Shown here piece after piece: positions 25,979-34,144 of a stretch of DNA of 64,000 nt. This stretch comes from Sphingobacteriaceae bacterium DW12 (GTDB taxonomy: Bacteria > Bacteroidota > Bacteroidia > Sphingobacteriales > Sphingobacteriaceae): NCBI GenBank assembly GCA_000783305.1, contig JROE01000008.1, forward strand, positions 294,204 to 358,203, written 5' to 3'. The notes under the pieces were generated by a model. That model was not told the origin of the DNA, made no database searches, and worked only from the letters and a program-made list of their open reading frames with translations. Within the stretch, counting starts at the first letter, position 1. Every line of letters starts with the position of its first letter. The position numbers and the translations under genes were made by a program.

Positions 25979-27001
25979 TCAATGATTTAAAAATGAACGA
26001 TCACTCAAGGTATTAATAAAGGAAATTAGATCTTGTTTCTCCTGCTCGGTAAGTGGTATCTGATTACCGTTGTTTTTCAAAATAGGATCAAGATTGGCAG
26101 CATCCAAAACTCCATTATCAAGATAATCCAAAACAGCCTTCAAGGTGGGAAACTGACCGAAGCTACCATAAGGGGCTGTATAGGCCGCATTCCTTAGGGA
26201 CGGCACTCGAAAACGCATATAATCTTCAGGAACACCGGTCACACGGGCGCGTCCAGCTTCTTCCGAACTGGGATTTAGCGGGAAACCGATATTTCGAAAA
26301 CTCTGATCGGTAAACAGTTCAGTACTGTGGCAACTGGCGCACTTGGCTTTAAATACTTTATACCCTTTCGCTTCACTAATGGTAAATGTCTCTCCCTCAC
26401 TCCGCCTTACTTTGTCATATTTACTGTTGGCTGAAATCAAGGTGTACTCATACTGTGCAATACTTCGATAGATCCGATCAGAAGTAATGCTTTCATCTCC
26501 AAATGCTTTTCTGAATAGGACAGGATATTGCGGATCTGCTTTTAACTTCCCGATTACTTCTAAAATGGAAGAGTTCATTTCTTCATAGGTGATGATGGGA
26601 ACCAAGGGTTGTTTCTCCAATTGGCGGATATGTCCATCCCAATTGTAGAATTCCATAAATGCCATGTTTTGGATTGAAGGTGTATTGCGCAGCCCCACCC
26701 TACCATAAATACCTATGGCCTGAATATTATTATCAGCAAAGGCATTGGACTGATTGTGACAGCTGGCACAGGAAATGGTATTGTTACCACTGAATTTTTT
26801 CTCGTGAAATAATTTTTCGCCCAATGCTACGCCATGTGTAGTGGGACTATTTTCTGCAACGAATCGGTTCAACGAGGGAAAACCAACGGGGACCGCTAAT
26901 TGAAGTGGAGGATTGTCACCCGATATTGGCGTCAAACTATCTTCTCTATTGCAGGATAACAGCAATAATAACGTGAATATAACGCTGAGTATTTTTTTCA
27001 T
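25979..27001 (-). CDS. Di-haem MauG/CCP-family lipoprotein, MbnH-like
   Basis: A 340-residue lipoprotein (lipobox LLSC, Cys17) with two c-type haem motifs, CASCH at 78-82 and 221-225, in the arrangement of bacterial cytochrome c peroxidases and MauG (including RNTPSIQNMAF, RFRVPSLRNAAYTAPYG and GQFPTLKAVLDY). It lies directly after the MbnP-like gene. In methanotrophs and other bacteria MbnH is a di-haem MauG relative that oxidises a tryptophan of MbnP to kynurenine to make a copper site. I therefore call it MbnH-like rather than a peroxidase; a plain peroxidase cannot be excluded. A strong terminator separates it from mbnP, so it may have its own promoter or depend on read-through. Confidence 0.75.
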   Translation of the reverse strand: MKKILSVIFTLLLLLSCNREDSLTPISGDNPPLQLAVPVGFPSLNRFVAENSPTTHGVALGEKLFHEKKFSGNNTISCASCHNQSNAFADNNIQAIGIYGRVGLRNTPSIQNMAFMEFYNWDGHIRQLEKQPLVPIITYEEMNSSILEVIGKLKADPQYPVLFRKAFGDESITSDRIYRSIAQYEYTLISANSKYDKVRRSEGETFTISEAKGYKVFKAKCASCHSTELFTDQSFRNIGFPLNPSSEEAGRARVTGVPEDYMRFRVPSLRNAAYTAPYGSFGQFPTLKAVLDYLDNGVLDAANLDPILKNNGNQIPLTEQEKQDLISFINTLSDRSFLNH

Positions 27002-27055
27002 TTATCTACTATTTATTTCTGAATGCGGGCTGACTCCTAGCTGATAACAATCCAG

Positions 27056-27093
27056 AAAAAGAGCCACCATACGCAATGGACTTATGGTGGCTC
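27056..27093 (-). terminator. Rho-independent terminator after the MbnP-like gene
   Basis: GAGCCACCATA (27061-27071) pairs perfectly with TATGGTGGCTC (27083-27093); on the minus strand TTTTT (27060-27056) follows the stem. It begins 11 nt past the stop of the MbnP-like gene. Confidence 0.85.
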
Positions 27094-27104
27094 ATGAAAG
27101 GATA

Positions 27105-27971
27105 CTAATTTTCTACACTACTGATGGAAAACATTCCGGAGAGATCGCTGGCTCCATCTCCTCCTAAATTATCCACAAATTTGACCATTTGAAGGGCAGT
27201 GTGGGTATTGGGGGTCGCATTGTCGTCCATTCCTGGACCTGTTGTAAGCTTGATGGTATTGGTCTTTCCACTCAACAACTTATCAAAATCTGCTTTGATG
27301 ATAATCTTAGGTGCATTGCGACCTACTATTGCAAGCGTCGTTAAATTCAATGTAATATCTCGATAGCCATCTACCCCTTGTGTATAGGGTTCAGCAGAAC
27401 CTTCTATGGTACTGCCTGTGTGGATGGACATCTGCTTATTATCTGTACCGTAAAAACCTTCCAATTTGGTGAAGCGATAGCCTGTCCCCCACTCCCACAT
27501 CATCTTGGTGTCATTGGCACCAGCCTCTGTATAGAATTTTGGAAATTTGACCTCATCTAGCTTATTCAGCTGCTGCTTTACTCCTAATCCAAATTTTATC
27601 TGCTTGTATTCACCGGCTGGAATATTACTCAAAATATAATCTAGTGTCTGTGGCTTGGAATGGTTAATTACAGTAGCCCCTTTATCCAAATCATTGATAT
27701 GATATGGGAACTCGTTGCCATCGGACTTGATGAGGCGAATATTGCTAACTACATATTTTATTTCGGAGAAATGATGGACCTGTCCTTCGGCGGAGGTGGC
27801 TTTAGTTGCCGTGAGGGATGTAGCATCACCAAGCTGGATAGTGGTATTGTTGAGGGTATTGTTGAACTGTAAAGTGATATTATTCGCCACAGGATTGTTA
27901 TCATTTTTGCCACAGGCTATTAATGACGGCAAAGCAACGAAAAGTAAAAGGTATTTTGAGAATGGTTTCAT
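27105..27971 (-). CDS. MbnP-family copper-binding lipoprotein
   Basis: A 288-residue lipoprotein (lipobox LIAC, Cys20) with the features of the MbnP family: an N-terminal beta-strand 'ITLQFNNTLNNTTIQLG', the block 'FSEIKYVVSNIRLIKSDG' (68-85), 'IPAGEYKQIKFGLG' (117-130) and the tryptophan-rich block MMWEWGTGYRFTKLEG (157-172) with Trp159 and Trp161, then 'SIHTGS' with His184. In characterised MbnP a tryptophan is converted to kynurenine by MbnH and helps bind copper. The di-haem partner gene lies downstream. It is preceded by a 178-nt gap after the small Cys-motif gene. The identification rests on remembered family motifs, with good but not complete certainty. Confidence 0.75.
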   Translation of the reverse strand: MKPFSKYLLLFVALPSLIACGKNDNNPVANNITLQFNNTLNNTTIQLGDATSLTATKATSAEGQVHHFSEIKYVVSNIRLIKSDGNEFPYHINDLDKGATVINHSKPQTLDYILSNIPAGEYKQIKFGLGVKQQLNKLDEVKFPKFYTEAGANDTKMMWEWGTGYRFTKLEGFYGTDNKQMSIHTGSTIEGSAEPYTQGVDGYRDITLNLTTLAIVGRNAPKIIIKADFDKLLSGKTNTIKLTTGPGMDDNATPNTHTALQMVKFVDNLGGDGASDLSGMFSISSVEN

Positions 27972-28149
27972 CTTATTATTTTCAAATTGTTAATGAGTGC
28001 TTGCGCTCGTACCACTTATCCTGAGGACCTGTATACATCGCAGCATCATATTATCGTTATATCTTATGTTTCGTAGAATTATCAATAGCCCTTCAGCCTC
28101 CGGGAATCGAAATGAATGAAGTGCGATTGAATGAAATTGTTGATAATTG

Positions 28150-28515
28150 TCAAACCAGTGGGGGCGGTACAAAGATTTCGAGATAGGGGTCAGTGTATGG
28201 GATTTCTTTGTAGATGGATGGAGTACACAATAATTCAATCGAGAGCTTATAAGCTTCAAATTTAAAAATCGTAATGGGCAGCATGTCCACCCGTTGAAAA
28301 ATATTGAGGGAAGCCGTATCTGTATTCTCGGTCTCTTGTAACTGCTTTTTCAAATGACATATTCCGTGGCAATGCAATTGAGGTTTATCCTTATTGACAC
28401 AGAATTGCTGCTCGATAGCTGCCTGATTTAGCTTAAAATGTACGACAATAATTGCTTGCTGAAAACCGATCAACAAGGACAAAATCATCATCAAAACACA
28501 AAAAGCCGACCTCAT
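28150..28515 (-). CDS. Small secreted Cys-motif protein A (copper locus)
   Basis: A 121-residue protein with an N-terminal hydrophobic export segment (about 5-25) and a compact motif FCVNKDKPQLHCHGICHL with Cys39, Cys49 and Cys53 (C-x9-C-x3-C, plus His48, His50 and His54). The C-terminus ends IFVPPPLV. A paralogue with the same Cys spacing and a similar tail lies at 31707-32075, and the two flank the receptor and lipoprotein genes. I do not recognise a named family. The Cys/His cluster suggests a copper(I) or other soft-metal site (inference). It starts 4 nt after the TonB receptor gene, so it is co-transcribed and probably coupled. Confidence 0.75.
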   Translation of the reverse strand: MRSAFCVLMMILSLLIGFQQAIIVVHFKLNQAAIEQQFCVNKDKPQLHCHGICHLKKQLQETENTDTASLNIFQRVDMLPITIFKFEAYKLSIELLCTPSIYKEIPYTDPYLEIFVPPPLV

Positions 28516-28519
28516 AGCA

Positions 28520-30508
28520 TTAGAAATTGAACTTTAACGATGTAAAGACATTGCGCCCCATCCGTGGGATATTTCCCCAATCAGCATAGGTGCTGTAATA
28601 GGTGTTGAACAAATTTTCAGCGCCTACCTGCAAAATGGTTGTCACTTTTTTGAAGTTGAAGGTATAGTCTGCAGATATATTCCACACTTGGTAAGCGGAG
28701 GTGAGATCTTCTCCATATTCGGGACTATAATTCTCCTGTGCCAAATCACCATGGACAGAGGTCTGTATACCTATTTTTTTGTGCATGTAATGTAGGGAGG
28801 ATTGATAACTCAATGGACGAATGAATGGCAAATTGGTACTCTTATCATCGGTAGCGCGTGCATAAGTAACGGTGCCCTTCCAATGTAAATGAGGTAGAAT
28901 ATCGTAGGTGCCACTCAAAGCCAAATTGAAAAGCTTGGCGTGCTCTAGCGCCGTATAGCTTTTGACACCTACAGACTGATAATTCATCGGGCTACCTAAA
29001 CTCAGGATTCGTCCAATTATATAATTTTGGATATAGAAATAGTTTACTTTAGCTTCGACACGCAGCTTTTCGTTTTTAAAGCCCGCACTGGCATTGGCCT
29101 CGTAGGAAATCTCGTTGTTCAAATCGGGATTACCAATATAATCATAGCGATCAAAACTGTTATAAATATAATATCCATAGCCTTCTGAAACGGAAGGTGC
29201 TCTATGACCATAACCCGTACCGATAGAAAAATCAAACCGATTGACATCGAGTTGATAACTAGCATGGATGCCTGGGAGTACTCTACTCTTCTGTTGGGGA
29301 GCTCCGGGATGGAAGATCCAATTGAATTCGACATATTTGGAGTGGTTGTAATTATAGCCTAATGAACCGCCAAAATTCAACCGACTCCTCTCGGAGATAT
29401 CCCAAGAATTATTCATGGAAAGACCAGCAAAACGGGTCGTAACCCAAGGCCAACTATAGGCAAACATCGTCTTATTGCTTCTATCCTGTGGATACATGGT
29501 CATCTCCGCAATGGATAGATTATCGTATACGTTGAGCTGGATTTCCGAAGCTAAGTCACCGCTCTTCAAATTGGCACGGGATACTAGTCCGTACGTGGTG
29601 CTCCAACCGGGCATGTCCATATGAACTAAATTTTCAGGACGCTTGGTGTCATCCATATAATGTTCTATAGCATTAAAATAAAGCTTGGTATCCCAGGCTT
29701 TCCATATTCCATCCTCGAATAATTGTTTGTAGGATACAGAGGTAATGATGGCTCGGGAGAGCCACAAATCCATCGGGAGCGCCGGAAAACCGACATCTTT
29801 GGCTTTGTCGTAAATTGCATCTACGCGTATAGAGGAAAGTGAACCAGTCTTGTACGCCAATCCTAAAGAGGTATTGAATTTGTTATATTGAGAATGGCGC
29901 ACCTCATTCTTGTTGCCATCGGAATAGTTGCCTGCTTTGCGAATAGAAATGCTTCCGTCTGCTACAAACTTATCACTTGAATAGGAGAGATTGGCAAGAT
30001 TGAAAAATTGTTTGTTATTGAATTCAAAGCCTGTCTGGTACGCGCCGCTCCACTGCTTTTCGAGGCCAAATGAGGTGCTTTTCCTCTTCAGATCAATGCT
30101 ACCAGCAATCGTCGACCCGTGCATACTTCCTTCCTGACCAGAAGCGATATCAATGGCCGAAAGGTTGTTACTTTCGACATATGAGGTGACGGGGTCCATC
30201 TTGTCGGTACATGCTCCAAAAACATGCATCCCATCAATGGTGATGACAGAACGTTCTGTACTCATGTTGTTCAACAAAGGTTCCCACGCGTAAGCCCCTC
30301 GCTTGATAAAACTGATATTGGCAGAGGAGGCTAAAAATTCATCTACAGAAACCGCCATCTTCAATTCGGTCTCAATTTTCTTTTTGGCAATGACATTGAT
30401 TTTCACCTCTTCAAGGTGCTTAATGCTATCTGCCTGGATAGGACTGATTTGGGCATTTACATCCATCCCAAGTAGAAGAGCAAAAAAGGCAAAACTTATA
30501 TTTTTCAT
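28520..30508 (-). CDS. TonB-dependent copper receptor, OprC/NosA-like
   Basis: A 662-residue outer-membrane receptor with signal peptide (MKNISFAFFALLLGMDVNA), plug (about 30-145, 'VITIDGMHVFGACTDKMDP', 'GSMHGSTIAGSIDLKRK') and barrel ending FTSLKFNF. It shows the copper-site pattern described for Pseudomonas OprC: Cys100-x3-Met104 in the plug and His283-x-Met285 (EHYMDD) in the barrel. The two halves are 179 residues apart; in OprC (C143/M147, H323/M325) they are 176 apart. There is no STN or carboxypeptidase-like domain. It lies 5 nt after the YtkA-like lipoprotein gene and 4 nt before the small Cys-motif gene. Copper import is strongly suggested. Confidence 0.85.
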   Translation of the reverse strand: MKNISFAFFALLLGMDVNAQISPIQADSIKHLEEVKINVIAKKKIETELKMAVSVDEFLASSANISFIKRGAYAWEPLLNNMSTERSVITIDGMHVFGACTDKMDPVTSYVESNNLSAIDIASGQEGSMHGSTIAGSIDLKRKSTSFGLEKQWSGAYQTGFEFNNKQFFNLANLSYSSDKFVADGSISIRKAGNYSDGNKNEVRHSQYNKFNTSLGLAYKTGSLSSIRVDAIYDKAKDVGFPALPMDLWLSRAIITSVSYKQLFEDGIWKAWDTKLYFNAIEHYMDDTKRPENLVHMDMPGWSTTYGLVSRANLKSGDLASEIQLNVYDNLSIAEMTMYPQDRSNKTMFAYSWPWVTTRFAGLSMNNSWDISERSRLNFGGSLGYNYNHSKYVEFNWIFHPGAPQQKSRVLPGIHASYQLDVNRFDFSIGTGYGHRAPSVSEGYGYYIYNSFDRYDYIGNPDLNNEISYEANASAGFKNEKLRVEAKVNYFYIQNYIIGRILSLGSPMNYQSVGVKSYTALEHAKLFNLALSGTYDILPHLHWKGTVTYARATDDKSTNLPFIRPLSYQSSLHYMHKKIGIQTSVHGDLAQENYSPEYGEDLTSAYQVWNISADYTFNFKKVTTILQVGAENLFNTYYSTYADWGNIPRMGRNVFTSLKFNF

Positions 30509-30513
30509 GTTTC

Positions 30514-31440
30514 TTAGAATAGGATGTCAATATGTAAGTCACTTTTCACGCCTACAATTCCAGGTGTAAAATCAGTCGGGACTTGGGTACCTTTTAGGAT
30601 GCGTCCATTTTGATTTAACAAAATAAAATTCAACGTCCAGTTACCGGTCATGGTGTAATTGACAACTCCGTGATATAAGCCATCGGTATGCTTGATCAAA
30701 TCCTTATTATTCGGTGATGAATGATTGCCCATAGAAGGTTCTGGCATACGCGGATCCAATTGTAGGGTGTAGTCTTCTACTGCGGTATATGAAAACTGTA
30801 GGGGATCAGGAAAGCTCATGACTGGAGGGCCAGTGGGTCTGTTGAATTTGTAAATGCCAGCTATTAATTCGTTCTCCCCTACCTTGGGCTTCTGTGGTGC
30901 TGCCAGTGCGATGAAATATTGTTCGTCATCCTTTCCAATGAATGTCGTCATATTGAGGTTTTTGTTAGGCTGCTTCTGGATAGAAATATCCTGCTTGATG
31001 GAATGGATTTGCTGGGCAATGGTAAAGTTAAGATAGAGATGCCAATTGCGTCCTGTAGCACTTTCTTCCGTAAATACAGAGTATCCAAAAAAAGAAGTAC
31101 CATCTGGTGTTAAAGACGTATGATATCGGTGTGGGCAGGACACCTGAGTCCCATCACTACCGGTCATGATAGGTAGGAATGTGATAGCAGAGGCCTTGAC
31201 AGGTTGATTGGTCTGACTATTGCTAACCTTGAAACGGAGTTGGTTATAGCCTGTATACAAGGTGCCGTTCAAGGCTTCAATACTGATTTTATATCCATCG
31301 CTATGGATTGTATAGGCTTCTTTAAATTCCTGGTTCTCCGGAACTACCGTATCGATTTCTGCTTCGTAGTCCGTTTTTTCTTTGGTACAGGACAACATTG
31401 TAAAGCACAATACGGCTAGAAATAGTATTGCTTTATTCAT
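30514..31440 (-). CDS. Met/His-rich lipoprotein with YtkA/CopC-like domains
   Basis: A 308-residue lipoprotein (lipobox MLSC, Cys18). Two beta-sandwich halves are visible. The first (about 45-145) has a metal-ligand-rich loop with Met92 and SCPHRYH (101-107). The second (about 215-305) has the YtkA-like signature DPRMPEPSMGNH (229-240) followed by GLYHGVVNYTMTGNWTLNFIL. Such Met/His loops bind copper in CopC/YtkA/PCuAC-type proteins. Exported on the outer membrane or in the periplasm, it may hand copper to or from the adjacent OprC-like receptor. The ATG at 31440 starts the lipoprotein signal; an upstream in-frame TTG at 31503 is unlikely. A 266-nt gap separates it from the first gene of the locus. 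Confidence 0.75.
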   Translation of the reverse strand: MNKAILFLAVLCFTMLSCTKEKTDYEAEIDTVVPENQEFKEAYTIHSDGYKISIEALNGTLYTGYNQLRFKVSNSQTNQPVKASAITFLPIMTGSDGTQVSCPHRYHTSLTPDGTSFFGYSVFTEESATGRNWHLYLNFTIAQQIHSIKQDISIQKQPNKNLNMTTFIGKDDEQYFIALAAPQKPKVGENELIAGIYKFNRPTGPPVMSFPDPLQFSYTAVEDYTLQLDPRMPEPSMGNHSSPNNKDLIKHTDGLYHGVVNYTMTGNWTLNFILLNQNGRILKGTQVPTDFTPGIVGVKSDLHIDILF

Positions 31441-31706
31441 TATAGATGAATGTTTAGTGAAAAAATAATTAGAAACCAATAGTAGTAATCCTATAGAGGA
31501 CAACTGGGGATATGGCAGTCTAAGGGGAGAAAAAAGATAAGGAAATACCTAATCTTAAAGACCCCTGAAAGATAATTACCAAAATAAATAGCACAATACC
31601 GACTTAACCGACGCTACATATGGAACCTTATATCCTCATCAAGGACGAAGGTCTACCCAAGCGACTACGACAGATAAGTGTAAGCTATATGTACTATTGG
31701 TGAAAA

Positions 31707-32075
31707 TTAACTAATGGGGGGATGAAAAATAGGGTTGTTATAGGTGAACCGATAGTCAACGAGATATCGCGAAAAATGATCTTCGAAAAATTCCTCATGT
31801 GGCTGTTGTACGATGTGATTATCGTTCTCCTTGTGGATATAGAGGGAGCTATATTCGTAAACCACTAAGTTTTTTTTGGTTTCTTTTTTTTCGTTATCTC
31901 GAATTTTCCCCATCAACACACACTGGCCATTACAATGAAGCTGTACTCGGTCTTTATTGATACATTTGGCTAGGTAGTCCGGCAAGTGTATCTGATAGTC
32001 TACGGTCATGATACTGCGGTAAAACGACTGCAGTGTCAAAGCGACCAATAGTATATATGTACAAAATCTTTTCAA
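31707..32075 (-). CDS. Small secreted Cys-motif protein B (copper locus)
   Basis: A 122-residue protein with an export signal (about 1-23) and the motif KCINKDRVQLHCNGQCVL with Cys38, Cys48 and Cys52 (C-x9-C-x3-C), matching protein A at 28150-28515, and a similar C-terminal tail IFHPPIS. The frame begins with TTG at 32075 and no in-frame ATG lies before the signal sequence, so TTG is the likely start. It is the first gene downstream of the predicted promoter at 32111-32141. The function is unknown; a metal-binding or regulatory role in copper handling is inferred from context and the Cys/His cluster. Confidence 0.7.
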   Translation of the reverse strand: MKRFCTYILLVALTLQSFYRSIMTVDYQIHLPDYLAKCINKDRVQLHCNGQCVLMGKIRDNEKKETKKNLVVYEYSSLYIHKENDNHIVQQPHEEFFEDHFSRYLVDYRFTYNNPIFHPPIS

Positions 32076-32110
32076 AACCTAACTTATGCCTTATGGGAGT
32101 TATTTTTTTT

Positions 32111-32141
32111 CAAACTTACATAATTTCATTTTTATGTGCAA
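32111..32141 (-). promoter_or_regulatory. Predicted promoter of the copper locus
   Basis: On the minus strand TTG (32141-32139), exactly 20 nt, then TAAGTTTG (32118-32111) fits the Bacteroidota promoter. The transcript would start near 32104, about 29 nt before the TTG start codon. The rest of the 344-nt gap up to the gene at 32420 shows no other clear signal. Confidence 0.6.
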
Positions 32142-32152
32142 TATGATTGCAC
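32136..32152. promoter_or_regulatory. Palindromic operator candidate over the -33 box
   Basis: GTGCAAT (32136-32142) and ATTGCAC (32146-32152) are perfect complements 3 nt apart. The palindrome covers the predicted -33 TTG of the copper-locus promoter, so a repressor bound here would block transcription (inference). I do not recognise the motif as a known family box. Confidence 0.6.
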
Positions 32153-32419
32153 CAAAGGTCACCTGAAATTGCTGCGACCCCCACGGTAATTTAAGAAGTT
32201 GTTGCAAAAAGATGTGCTAAAAGCGTGACACGTTGATGGATTCATGTTATAGACTAATTCCTTTACATAAGAACCATCTCCTACTATGCAGGATTGTAAT
32301 GGGGAGGTAACACCCCATGCAAATAGTTGAGTAGATTTTTTTGGAAGGTTGTCCCTGGTATACAGAATTAGATATAGGATATGTATTTATTGTCTATTTT
32401 TGGAAAGGAGGGCACAAGC

Positions 32420-32992
32420 ATGCAAAAAATAGAAATTTTTTATCCCACAAGTCAAACCGATTGGCGAACATGGCTAGAGAGGAATCATCGTTCACAGCAG
32501 TCTATATGGCTCGTTTTTCATGCTAAACTATCGGAGAAACCATCAATTACTTGGCGGGAAGCTGTTGATATCGCTCTTTGTTTTGGTTGGATAGATAGTA
32601 AAAAAATAAAGATAGATGACATAACCTCGCACCAATTTTTCAGCAAACGGAAAGCCCAAAGTACTTGGTCAAAAATCAATAAAGAGAAAGTCGCACAACT
32701 TATAGAAAAGGGATTAATGGAAAAAGCTGGTTATGAAAGCATTGAAATAGCTAAACAAAACGGCTCGTGGACTATCCTTGACGAAGTAGAAGCAGTGATT
32801 ATACCTGTGGACTTGGAAAATGCTTTCACAAAGCACCCTGGATCAACGGAATATTTTTTAGGATTAAGTAAGAGTATAAAAAAAATGATGTTACAATGGG
32901 TGGTACTTGCAAAGCGACCTGAAACCCGCCAAAATCGTATAAAAGAAATAGCCGAATTAGCGGGACAGCAACGGAAGCCCAAGCAATTTTAG
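32420..32992 (+). CDS. YdeI/OmpD-associated family protein
   Basis: A 190-residue cytoplasmic protein of the YdeI/OmpD-associated family. It opens KIEIFYPTSQTDWRTWLERNH, has the conserved 'WREAVDIALCFGWIDSKKIKID' and 'FSKRKAQSTWSKINKEKV' blocks, and ends in a helical tail (residues 145-185) typical of the family. The biochemical role is not known. The start at 32420 is fixed by a perfect AAGGAGG at 32405-32411, 8 nt before the ATG, an unusual feature in this window. It stands alone between oppositely oriented loci. Confidence 0.8.
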   Translation: MQKIEIFYPTSQTDWRTWLERNHRSQQSIWLVFHAKLSEKPSITWREAVDIALCFGWIDSKKIKIDDITSHQFFSKRKAQSTWSKINKEKVAQLIEKGLMEKAGYESIEIAKQNGSWTILDEVEAVIIPVDLENAFTKHPGSTEYFLGLSKSIKKMMLQWVVLAKRPETRQNRIKEIAELAGQQRKPKQF

Positions 32993-33467
32993 AGACTCTA
33001 CTTGTCTAAAGCCACCGTCTTATTTTAAGCAGAAAGCAATTGAAAATACATCAAGACCTCCTTCGGACATCATACTCTGGAGGGTTTGTTACTGTCTGCA
33101 ATTCTACTTAAGCTCTCTTCATTCCTATGTGCGGATTTTCTAGGAGGAATGTTTAGCTAGCGGCGAGGTACGTACGTATTTAAAAAATGTGAATAACGTA
33201 GTGATATTTTTCATTGTATCGGAATAAATTCTTATCCAAATAACGTGGTTAAGCTCCTTACATCTGACTTTGGACAGAAGAAAGATTCTACCATGAATCT
33301 GATAATATGACGTAGGTAAGTTTAATCATAGAAGAAGATTTGACGCCATTTATGTGATTCTAATGTAGCTAAATCGTTATAAATTTGTTAATAGGATATC
33401 TAACATTTTAAAATATCCCCTATATTTGACCCACCAGTTATAATTTCTATTCGTAAAAAACGTAATC
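32993..33467 (+). promoter_or_regulatory. Intergenic region with a -7 box for the sigma factor gene
   Basis: The 475-nt gap contains a weak hairpin (ACCTCC/GGAGGGT near 33055-33085) that may end the YdeI-like gene. TATATTTG at 33421-33428 fits TAnnTTTG 39 nt before the sigma factor ATG, although no good TTG lies at the right distance. The rest shows nothing recognisable. Confidence 0.4.
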
Positions 33468-34073
33468 ATGGGAAATGCTGTCACACACTATTTTAGTTGG
33501 TCTGAACAAGATTTACTTTTCGGAATTCAGCGTGGAGATTACGCAGCATTCACGGAAGTGTACACCCGTTTTGTCGATAAATTATATTTATTTTCCCAAA
33601 AGATTGCACTCGACAATTCCGATCGGGAGGATATTATCCAAGAAGTATTCTCCTCTTTGTGGTTGCGTAGAGCTGATCTGAAGATTGAAAATCTAGGTGC
33701 CTGGCTGTTCATGTCTGTTCGTAAACAAGCGCTGTATCAATTACGAAAAAAGAAATACAGAGATCAGTACATGCAAAGTATTGTAGATTTTGTGTCTCCT
33801 TTTTATGACCCTATTTTGGGAGTAATTCAGGAAAAGGAGCTCCAAATGTATCTGGATAGTCAGCTGGAAAAATTGCCCCCAAGGGCACAAGAGATATTCC
33901 GTCTGAGTAGAAAAGAATACTTGTCGTATAAAGAGATAGCCGAAAGATTGGATATTTCAGAAAAAACAGTTCGTAAACAAGTCCAAAATGTCCTCAAAGT
34001 CTTTCGGTATAAACTTGGATACAAAACCCTTGAAGGACTTATTTTGGTTGCTTTTTTATGGGATAAAAAATAA
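33468..34073 (+). CDS. ECF sigma factor of the N-glycan-type PUL
   Basis: A 201-residue ECF sigma factor. Region 2 is about 20-90 (YTRFVDKLYLFSQKIALDNSDREDIIQEVFSSLWLRR) and region 4 about 130-185 (LPPRAQEIFRLSRKEYLSYKEIAERLDISEKTVRKQVQ). It is followed 71 nt later by a FecR-type anti-sigma gene and then by a SusC with an STN domain, the standard trans-envelope relay in which the loaded transporter signals through the anti-sigma factor to free the sigma factor and switch on the locus. Confidence 0.9.
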   Translation: MGNAVTHYFSWSEQDLLFGIQRGDYAAFTEVYTRFVDKLYLFSQKIALDNSDREDIIQEVFSSLWLRRADLKIENLGAWLFMSVRKQALYQLRKKKYRDQYMQSIVDFVSPFYDPILGVIQEKELQMYLDSQLEKLPPRAQEIFRLSRKEYLSYKEIAERLDISEKTVRKQVQNVLKVFRYKLGYKTLEGLILVAFLWDKK

Positions 34074-34144
34074 TTGATTTTTTTTATACTCCCTAAGACT
34101 TACTTGTGCAACATGTATGTGATTAGGCAGTAAAATAATCAATT

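Noticed and set aside
25979..27001. Plain cytochrome c peroxidase as the function of the di-haem protein
   Set aside because: Not excluded, but its position next to an MbnP-like gene in a copper locus makes an MbnH-like role the better reading.
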